From the NCBI GenBank assembly GCA_027577415.1, contig JANBQS010000780.1:1-12133 (forward strand): a stretch of 12,133 nt of DNA, read 5' to 3'. The first letter of the stretch is position 1. Each line of letters starts with the position of its first letter. Below, piece after piece: positions 6,724 to 12,133 of the stretch. Below the pieces are notes generated by a model, which saw only the letters and a list, made by a program, of their open reading frames with translations, searched no databases and was not told the DNA's origin. The position numbers and the translations under genes are program-made. This DNA comes from Coemansia sp. RSA 922. Lineage: Eukaryota > Kickxellomycota > Kickxellomycetes > Kickxellales > Kickxellaceae.

Positions 6724-8124
6724 CTATAGCTTGGACCAAAGGTGTTGGCGAGGCGAGTTGCGGATGATAATTGCCTTCAGCAGCAAATAGCTGCACGCAG
6801 CAAGCAGCAGGCCAGTAAACCCCCATATGGACATGGCTGTGAATTCATTGTGTGGCCGATCGAACCTTTGATAAATGGCGCCTTGCGATGGATTTCCGAT
6901 CAGAACTCCGATCGCGCACCACATGTTCATAATTCCCATGGCTGTCGTGACTGCCTGAGTGCCGAATATGTTGGTCAGGACTAGCGGGGTGATAGAGATG
7001 AAGCTAGCCGATAGCCCACCATATATCACCGCAAGTATGATATAGGCCGTCATACTCTTCACGGCCAGCATCACTACCAAGACGAGCACGGAGCATATTA
7101 CATATGCGATGGCAATGCTGTTGATAGGCCCCAAGAGCATCGCCGCATATGCTGCCAAGATCCGACCGACGGTACTTCCAGCATTCATGTAGAGAATAAG
7201 GTTATTCGCGGCCTGCTTGGTCTGGCCGATCTTTAGCGCGGCGGTTGGAAGATAAAACCAAGGAACAAAATAGCTGACATTGACCATAAAGCCAGCCATC
7301 CCTACTGCAATCAGGCGAGGATTCCTTGCGATGGCGCCGAGACTAATGCCGCCGCGAGGGACTGACACACGCCGCTTGTAAAACATACCAGCAGTCCCAC
7401 TTACACACAGCAGTATCAGCGCCAGCGCTCGAAGCGTCCACTTGTGGCCGATGGTGTCCATCATGTTTTGCGTAGCCACGGTGAAGATCATACCGCCAGC
7501 TCCGCTACCAGCCACCGCAATCCCTGTTGCCAGCGGGCGGCGTTTCTCGTGCCACTGCGCTGGAAGTGACACAGATGGTGAGAATATACACGCAGCGCCG
7601 ATGCCAAACATGATTCCCTGTGTGAGCACCAGTTGCCACAACGCGCTGGTAAACGAAGCCAAAAGAAGTGCGACGCAGCATATTACCGTACCCGCCAGCG
7701 AGACCAAGCGGAATCCAAATCGGTCTGTTAGTGGGCCAGTGGCGATGGCGCCACCAAGCATAAATAGAGACATTGTTGTCCCTACCCAGGCAATGCTTGC
7801 TGCGGACACGCTTGGGTAGATGTAGTTTATGTAGTAAGTGGAAAATACGCCAAAGCTGTTGACGACGCCTAGCGTACACATCAGATTGAACGCTGCGCAG
7901 ATAACTATGACCCAGGCATACCCCGAGTCGGCTGGGGTCAACTCTACGGGCAGATGTGCACTGTTCTTTTCAAGCTGATCCTCAAGCGCTGCCTCCGTGT
8001 GAAGAGCGCTGTTCGTCATGGCAGATGGCGCGTCCTGATGGCCACACTTTTCCATCTCGTCGGTGCAAGAACATGCGCCGTGAGACACATGGGTACTAGG
8101 CGTACTGTCACTCCTTGATAACAT
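6724..8124 (-). CDS. MFS transporter, monocarboxylate (SLC16/MCT-like) family
   Basis: The protein has 466 residues from the first ATG at 8124; the frame is open upstream but without ATG. After a cytosolic tail of about 65 residues comes DSGYAWVIV (about 66-74), the [D/E]-G-x-[WY]-x-W entry motif of helix 1 in the monocarboxylate porter family. GPLTDRFGFR (about 130-139) is the MFS loop 2-3 motif. About twelve hydrophobic helices follow, the two halves separated near KRRVSVPRGG (about 251-260). Fungal members of this family move small carboxylates, riboflavin or other solutes at the plasma membrane (family knowledge); the substrate here cannot be read from sequence. The tail is rich in Ser, His and Cys (HGACSCTDEMEKCGH at about 15-29). 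The stop is TAG. Upstream and on the same strand is the aldo-keto reductase, 632 bases away. Confidence 0.85.
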   Translation of the reverse strand: MLSRSDSTPSTHVSHGACSCTDEMEKCGHQDAPSAMTNSALHTEAALEDQLEKNSAHLPVELTPADSGYAWVIVICAAFNLMCTLGVVNSFGVFSTYYINYIYPSVSAASIAWVGTTMSLFMLGGAIATGPLTDRFGFRLVSLAGTVICCVALLLASFTSALWQLVLTQGIMFGIGAACIFSPSVSLPAQWHEKRRPLATGIAVAGSGAGGMIFTVATQNMMDTIGHKWTLRALALILLCVSGTAGMFYKRRVSVPRGGISLGAIARNPRLIAVGMAGFMVNVSYFVPWFYLPTAALKIGQTKQAANNLILYMNAGSTVGRILAAYAAMLLGPINSIAIAYVICSVLVLVVMLAVKSMTAYIILAVIYGGLSASFISITPLVLTNIFGTQAVTTAMGIMNMWCAIGVLIGNPSQGAIYQRFDRPHNEFTAMSIWGFTGLLLAACSYLLLKAIIIRNSPRQHLWSKL

Positions 8125-8377
8125 GAAGGCGAGTAGTAAATTAATGCAAGTTAAGGACAATGGAAGCAAAATAAATGGCTATAATGAAAATTAGATAATA
8201 AAAATGGTCGAGAATAGCTGATAACAGCTTTATGAATTTGCTGGTGCCGTGTAAAGCCCATTTAAGTAAAGTAGTTGAGCGGCCAGACACACGCTGCCTT
8301 TGGTCGTGAGAATTGGCGGGATCTCTGGGCCCAAACTGGGCATGGTTTGCTGGATTGCCAGAATATGACACTTGACG

Positions 8378-8419
8378 ATGTCCGAGGTGCGCGCTATTCA
8401 ATATGCGCACCTCGGACAT
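8378..8419. repeat. Perfect 15-base inverted repeat
   Basis: ATGTCCGAGGTGCGC (8378-8392) and GCGCACCTCGGACAT (8405-8419) are exact reverse complements separated by 12 bases (GCTATTCAATAT). As RNA this is a very stable hairpin. It lies about 255 bases upstream of the MFS start and 337 bases downstream of the AKR stop, so it may be an operator, a 3' processing element or a relic of a small inverted-repeat element. Confidence 0.8.
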
Positions 8420-8655
8420 TGCTATGGCTTGTTTCTTTTTTGGGGTTCGGCATTCCCTCAAAACCAGCAGGAGAATCTGCAGGAGCGCAATCTCTTTGCA
8501 TTTGTTCACGCTATTCCGAGCCGTGTGCGTTGAGGAGGTTCTGGTCCAGAGTCAGTGTGCCGATCATTCCGGCCCAGGGCAAGGAACACAGGGGTGCTGT
8601 GATGTGGGTAAATGGTTGACCCAGACCATATCTACACACCGTGGTCTTCACTTGT
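8398..8655 (-). pseudogene. Possible small decayed ORF with one internal TAG
   Basis: On the minus strand one frame runs from after a TGA near 8656 down to a TAG at 8398-8400, broken only by a TAG at about 8512-8514. It reads PFTHITAPLCSLPWAG and MIGTLTLDQNLLNAHGSE before the stop and REQMQRDCAPADSPAGFEG after it. The residue composition is protein-like and the frame ends in the loop of the inverted repeat. No family is recognised, and plus-strand frames of similar length overlap it. It may be chance. Confidence 0.15.
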
Positions 8656-8756
8656 CACCGGTGCTGCTTTTTACATGATAATTGATTTGGATTTTTGAAA
8701 CAAGGTCAGGGGAGGCACAACTCAGATCCTAGTAATGGTGGCTTCAACTTGGCCCT

Positions 8757-9647
8757 CTATGCAACATTGGCTGCGTTCCAGCAAAACCGCTTTTCTGGCC
8801 TATTGCCAATGTCGTCAAGTATAGCCATTTCATCGGCAGACAGCCTGTGGTCAGCAGCAGCAAAATTCTCTCGCAAATGACTATCGCTGGTAGCCTTGGG
8901 TATCACCGCCGCTCCATGTTGTAGTCCCCACAGGAGCAAGATTTGGGCACGAGTCAAGTCTGGCCGACGGTTACAGATCACTTTTAGCTGCTCGACATCT
9001 GTATCGTCAGCCAGTAGTGCCGCCTCGCCCAGACTTGCATATGCCGTGAAGACAATACCATTTTCACGACAGTACTGCAAAAGATCGGGCTGCTGAGCTA
9101 GTGGATGGAATTCGCACTGGTTTACCATCGGCCTGATCTCGGCATACTCGCGCATCTCCTCCAAATGTCTCTGCGTGTAATTGCTGACTCCAATCGCACG
9201 CACCTTCTTTTGCCGGTATAGTACCTCTAGCGCTTTCCAGCTGCCCTCGCGAAGGACGCGATGTTCAGGGCTGTCAAGTGCTTTACCCGATGCGCCTGGC
9301 CAGTGGATGAGGTAAAGATCGATATAGTCCACCTTCAGGCTCTTGAGCGATTCGAGAACGGCAGCTGTTGCACCATCGTAGCCCTGCTGCTTAGGCGCTA
9401 GCTTGCTAGTTATCCACACGTCTTCTCGCCGAAGCATGCGCTCTTTGTCGTTAAATGCCGTAGCAAGGGCGTCACCAATCACAGCCTCGTTGCGGTAGGC
9501 ACTGGCTGTGTCGATTAGCCGATAGCCCGCATCTAAGGCTCGCAAAACTACTTGCTTGAGCACCACTGGATCGCGGTGCTGCCAAGTGCCCAGCCCAACC
9601 GAAGGCATAGACAAGCCATTTACTAGTGTCAGCATCCTTGGTGGCAT
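8757..9647 (-). CDS. Aldo-keto reductase, NADPH-dependent
   Basis: A complete 296-residue AKR with a (beta/alpha)8 barrel, normal in length. Visible features in order: GLGTW (18-22); the catalytic tetrad Asp46 (in LIDTASAY), Tyr51, Lys82 (in ITSKL) and His115 (in YLIHWPG); the IGVSNY strand (152-157); NQCEFHP (176-182); and the NADP(H) phosphate-binding loop IPKATSDSHLREN (249-261) with Lys251 and Arg259. These enzymes reduce aldehydes and ketones with NADPH in the cytosol. The overall pattern resembles the AKR3/AKR5 group (Gcy1/Ypr1 and 2,5-diketogluconate reductase types), but the substrate is not predictable. The usual AYSPLG turn reads AYASLGEAALL (202-212). The start is the first ATG. 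The stop is TAG. It is collinear with the MFS gene, but intergenic spacing and eukaryotic context argue against co-transcription. Confidence 0.93.
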   Translation of the reverse strand: MPPRMLTLVNGLSMPSVGLGTWQHRDPVVLKQVVLRALDAGYRLIDTASAYRNEAVIGDALATAFNDKERMLRREDVWITSKLAPKQQGYDGATAAVLESLKSLKVDYIDLYLIHWPGASGKALDSPEHRVLREGSWKALEVLYRQKKVRAIGVSNYTQRHLEEMREYAEIRPMVNQCEFHPLAQQPDLLQYCRENGIVFTAYASLGEAALLADDTDVEQLKVICNRRPDLTRAQILLLWGLQHGAAVIPKATSDSHLRENFAAADHRLSADEMAILDDIGNRPEKRFCWNAANVA

Positions 9648-9797
9648 ATGTGTTACGTATGTTCAAATAGATTGTTGGAAAGAGCTAACGATAAAGCGTC
9701 GAACAGAAAATGGCACTTTGATAATGATGAAGTCGCTGTATTGCAGCCCTGTATGGGCACGAACATTGGTCACTGACATCTACAGCCATTTTTTTGC

Positions 9798-9833
9798 TTG
9801 GTCCCCGAAGACAAACCCCACCTCGGGGACCAA
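9798..9833. repeat. 11-base perfect inverted repeat after QCR8
   Basis: TTGGTCCCCGA (9798-9808) and TCGGGGACCAA (9823-9833) are exact reverse complements around a 14-base loop. It lies 27 bases beyond the QCR8 stop, so in the QCR8 message it would form a GC-rich hairpin in the 3' untranslated region, followed by a run of seven A. It also sits about 150 bases upstream of the AKR start codon. Either a 3' processing or stability element or an AKR operator is possible. Confidence 0.7.
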
Positions 9834-9860
9834 TGACAGACTCTATTTGTCCATCTCACT

Positions 9861-10142
9861 TTAGTGCTCGTGCTCGTGCTCATGCTGAGCAGCGTGGCCA
9901 GCCTTGCTGTTGAGCCACTCGTGCCTCTTCTTGCCAAAGTGCGTAACGGCCCAGAACAAAAAGATGCCAGGCAAGATGTAGCCGAGCTGAGAGCTAGTGC
10001 GGCGGAAAAAGTTGTGCGTGCCCTTGCTGATCAAGTGCGCGTTGGTCTTCATCTCGTATGGCGAGAGCTGGTATGTGACGATGCCGCGGTGCTTGGGTCC
10101 GCCCATGCGACCCCACCATCCAGAGTATCCGTGTCCGCCCAT
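9861..10142 (-). CDS. QCR8: Cytochrome bc1 complex subunit 8
   Basis: The 93-residue protein matches the yeast Qcr8 pattern: GWWGRMGGPKHRGIVTYQLS (about 8-27) near the N terminus, NFFRRTSSQ (about 44-52) before the single membrane helix (about 53-69), and the conserved LNSKAG (about 77-82). Qcr8 is the small ubiquinone-binding-type subunit of complex III in the inner membrane, contacting cytochrome b. Length and start match the family. The C terminus ends in a His-Glu repeat (QHEHEHEH), encoded by a GTGCTC repeat seen on the plus strand, in place of the usual short charged tail. The gene is intronless in the coding part. Confidence 0.93.
   Translation of the reverse strand: MGGHGYSGWWGRMGGPKHRGIVTYQLSPYEMKTNAHLISKGTHNFFRRTSSQLGYILPGIFLFWAVTHFGKKRHEWLNSKAGHAAQHEHEHEH
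9864..9887. repeat. Hexanucleotide GTGCTC microrepeat in QCR8
   Basis: Three exact GTGCTC units (9864-9881) are followed by one diverged unit (ATGCTG). They encode the His-Glu repeat at the QCR8 C terminus, so slippage could change tail length without breaking the frame. Confidence 0.7.
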
Positions 10143-10517
10143 GAGTGTTTAATACGATATATGTAAAGCTAGCAGTGAGGGATGTAATTGAGAAAAAGAG
10201 TCGCAAATTGAAGCCAAAAAGAAAGCAAAAAAAGGTTGAATCGCAAAAGGGCACGAGCAATACGCTTGGTCTTATCGCGATCTGTCACTAGTAATCAGTG
10301 GATTAGCTGGAGGATACATTGGCTAGCTGCGGATCCAAACTGTTGTTGACACGTTTGGGCACTTTGCCTCTTCCCTTCTTTAATTTCTCTGCATTTCTGT
10401 ACTTTCTCCTCTGCTTTTCTGTCGATGATTCGCTACTAAACTCTGCCCAAACACACTACCTCCCTAGGTAGCATACGCTAGATGAGATGCGACAGGCATA
10501 GCCCTCTGCTCATTTGG

Positions 10518-10565
10518 CTTGATCCAACTGCTTCTGGTATTGTTTACACGTAGTGGTGGATCAAG
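10518..10565. repeat. 9-base inverted repeat downstream of ArfGAP
   Basis: CTTGATCCA (10518-10526) pairs with TGGATCAAG (10557-10565) across 30 bases. It lies about 120 bases beyond the ArfGAP stop codon. With the spacing it could be a loose stem in the 3' untranslated region or chance. Confidence 0.4.
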
Positions 10566-10584
10566 GCTGCCCAAATGCCTTTAG

Positions 10585-10601
10585 ATGTTGACTATCAACA
10601 T
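10585..10601. repeat. Short hairpin ATGTTGA-cta-TCAACAT
   Basis: Seven-base perfect arms (10585-10591 and 10595-10601) face each other across a 3-base loop. The hairpin lies about 80 bases after the ArfGAP stop on its strand. Role unknown. Confidence 0.4.
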
Positions 10602-10682
10602 GAACACCCTTCTCCACGTTGCTAATGGACTGTGTTGTGCAGACGAGCCAGTGCATTAAAAACGTAGTAAAGAGAAGAATGC

Positions 10683-12110
10683 CTAAAAGTTGTCCCATTC
10701 GTCGTCCCAGCCACTGGTTCCCTTCTTGGCGTTGTCTGAACGACCATTATTCACAGATGTCGAGGCCTGAACGCTTCGCGAGCTCATGCGCTTTACAACC
10801 CCCGCAGAAGAAGAGGAGTTTGCTGGCGCACCAGAAGCTGCCGGCGGTGTGAGCGAGGAGCCGCTTGTAATTTCGTTTTCAAAAAAGTCGTCGTCATGGT
10901 CATTGTCAGCAGCGTTTGGATTTCCATAGCCAGAGCTGGTAGGTACTTGCGAGTAGTTACCACTTGAGCCTCCGTATCCTGCCTGTCCGGAACGCATATA
11001 GCCAGAGAGCGACGTAAACCCGCGGTTCGCAGTTTCCTCTACCTTTAGGCCAATGGTCGACACATACGACGACATGTCGTTGCGAAAGTTGGGATCCTGA
11101 ATCTTTTCGGCAGCTGGGCGGACGTAGTTGTCGCTGATCGACCCAGCAACAGTTCCAATGGTAGAAAGTGCAGATTGCGCGCCCATGGCCAGGAAGGACC
11201 AGCCCTTGGATAGTGCAGCGGCGGGGTCGTTGACAATGTCCTGTGGATTGAATGCCCCAGCGGGCTGGGCAGTGGCAGTCACCTGGTTGTGAGAAGAACC
11301 GAACCCAACATACTTTCCGCCTTGGCTGGGAGGGAGGTCTTCACGCCGTGCATCGTTTTGTGAGCCCAAGCGCGCAAAGTAGTCCTCGTTGCGCTGCTTT
11401 TGCACGTTGCCGACTACCGGTGATGCATTGTTTCCATGAGCTAGATCCGGCGTATGACCTCTACTGGTGGATGCGTGGTTGACAAAGTTACCAGCTAACC
11501 CCTTATGCTGAGGCGTACCTGTAAATGGCGCCGGCGAAGACATGTTAGAGCGAGCCAGCGGGCTTGAAGTAGTTGTAACTGGCGGCGCAACCCACACCCG
11601 ACCCTCGCACTCTGCAGTCAGTTTTTCGCGCCACAGTTCGGCAAACCGGCTGCTATATTTGTCCTTAATGGACATGTTGCCTTTGTAGTCGGGCTGGGAC
11701 TTGAAAAACGCAACTGCTTTGGCATTTCCGCCACACTCCATTCGCTTTAGCTGCTCTGGCGTCCACTTGTCCATCGTTATCGAACGGACAAAGCTCAGGT
11801 GCACGCCAAGGCCGCGATGCTGGCCAGAGCAGTTGAGGCAGAAGAAGGTGCCTAGCGACACTGAGGCCCATTGAGGGTTAGGCGAGCCACAGTCGACGCA
11901 CACCTACAAAACGACAAGAGCAGCTTAATCATGAGTCCAAGAGCTAAGAGCTTGTCAGTGCTGTGAGTTGGAGCAAAGATATAGGTCGCTTGAAAATCAA
12001 AGAGCACAGCTGTGGTAGGTTAACGTGAATAGTGCTATAGCACGCACCTTGTTGGCATCCATGCGCTGGAGCTCAAGCAATGCACGCTTTACATTGGCAT
12101 CGGCGGCCAT
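10683..12110 (-). CDS. GCS1: Arf GTPase-activating protein, ArfGAP1/Gcs1 type (two exons)
   Basis: Exon 1 is 12110-12048 (21 codons, [20 protein letters not shown] then K) and exon 2 is 11903-10683, joined in phase 0 to give [16 protein letters not shown]; total 427 residues. The ArfGAP zinc finger has Cys23, Cys26, Cys43 and Cys46 (CX2CX16CX2C), with the catalytic Arg51 in GQHRGLG. Downstream are a disordered Ser/Pro region, KYVGFGSS (about 218-225), and a Gly/Ser/Thr-rich amphipathic stretch at about 254-281 ([16 protein letters not shown]) resembling the ALPS curvature sensor of ArfGAP1 and Gcs1. The C terminus is WDDEWDNF, like the Trp-acidic motif that binds delta-COP. The protein should stimulate GTP hydrolysis on Arf1 during COPI vesicle cycles at the Golgi. 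Exon 2 alone has no ATG at its 5' end; the splice restores the complete finger. Confidence 0.93.
11904..12047 (-). other. Spliceosomal intron of the ArfGAP gene
   Basis: On the minus strand AAG^GTGCGT at 12047 and TTTTGTAG^GTG at 11904 bound 144 bases. The donor is GT-rich and the acceptor is preceded by a T-rich run. Splicing joins two halves of the conserved ArfGAP N terminus in phase 0, which makes this intron well supported by protein homology. Confidence 0.88.
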
Positions 12111-12133
12111 TCTGAAGATGCGCTGAAGGATAA

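Larger units (their letters stand above)
8125..8756. other. Intergenic: MFS promoter and AKR 3' region
   Basis: No confident gene is present in these 632 bases. Several overlapping open frames of 90-120 codons on both strands have no recognisable domain. A perfect inverted repeat lies at 8378-8419. On the minus strand, 8398-8655 is one frame interrupted by a single TAG (listed separately). The 8125-8240 part is AT-rich and suits the MFS promoter and leader. Confidence 0.45.
10143..10682. other. Intergenic: QCR8 promoter and ArfGAP 3' region
   Basis: There is no recognisable gene in these 540 bases. On the minus strand a CT-rich tract at about 10160-10240 precedes QCR8 and suits a promoter and leader. 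The part nearer the ArfGAP stop holds several short inverted repeats: 10456-10471, 10518-10565 and 10585-10601. No exact AATAAA is seen downstream of the ArfGAP stop on its strand. Confidence 0.5.

Noticed and set aside
7442..7819. Frames antisense or alternative to the MFS gene (7442-7819 plus, 7505-7879 minus)
   Set aside because: Shadows of the transporter coding sequence without their own motifs.
8125..8169. TTG start giving 15 more residues on the MFS protein
   Set aside because: No ATG is present there, and the ATG at 8124 gives a normal cytosolic tail.
1201..8655. TAG read as a sense codon, since several coding-like frames are broken only by TAG
   Set aside because: The MDM31-like, MFS, AKR and ArfGAP genes all end with TAG at family-consistent C termini, so TAG is a normal stop here.
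9861..10166. Plus-strand frame 9864-10166 opposite QCR8
   Set aside because: It mirrors the QCR8 coding sequence and has no independent support.

Overview
The window is nuclear DNA of a fungus. The evidence is a set of fungal or mitochondrial eukaryotic genes (MDM31/32 family, QCR8, a Gcs1-type ArfGAP, a LAMTOR2-type Ragulator subunit), one clear spliceosomal GT-AG intron, eukaryotic start contexts and no operon-like ribosome sites. Mostly intronless, compact genes with GC-balanced coding sequence and AT-richer gaps would suit an early-diverging lineage such as Kickxellomycotina (Coemansia-like), but that placement is inference.

Layout, left to right. (1) 1-578, minus strand: the middle of an FRG1-like beta-trefoil gene that runs off the left edge. 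It lies in two reading frames and lacks an ATG-started ORF, so it either has introns or is decayed. (2) 579-2206: AT-rich, no confident gene; 1201-1650 holds a stop-interrupted frame. (3) 2207-2701, plus: fragments of an unrecognised, probably decayed gene. (4) 2863-3666, plus: a LAMTOR2/Slm4-like Roadblock protein with a long insertion, preceded by a TGACGTCA palindrome. (5) 3696-6266, minus: an MDM31/MDM32-family mitochondrial inner-membrane protein, tail-to-tail with the previous gene with only 29 bases between the two stop codons. (6) 6724-8124, minus: an MFS transporter of the monocarboxylate (SLC16-like) type. (7) 8757-9647, minus: an aldo-keto reductase. (8) 9861-10142, minus: QCR8 of respiratory complex III. 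(9) 10683-12110, minus: a complete two-exon Arf GTPase-activating protein.

Functionally the genes are mostly housekeeping and independent: TORC1 signalling at the vacuole/lysosome, mitochondrial membrane organisation, respiration, COPI vesicle traffic and RNA/nuclear biology, plus an accessory transporter and reductase pair. Two products (MDM31-like, QCR8) go to the mitochondrial inner membrane, but nothing in the sequence links them in regulation. I see no transposon, CRISPR array, tRNA, rRNA or defence system. The unusual items are the frame-broken FRG1-like gene, the insertion-bearing LAMTOR2, perfect-arm inverted repeats on each side of the aldo-keto reductase gene, and two regions of stop-interrupted coding-like sequence. 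I do not see a convincing new biological system.
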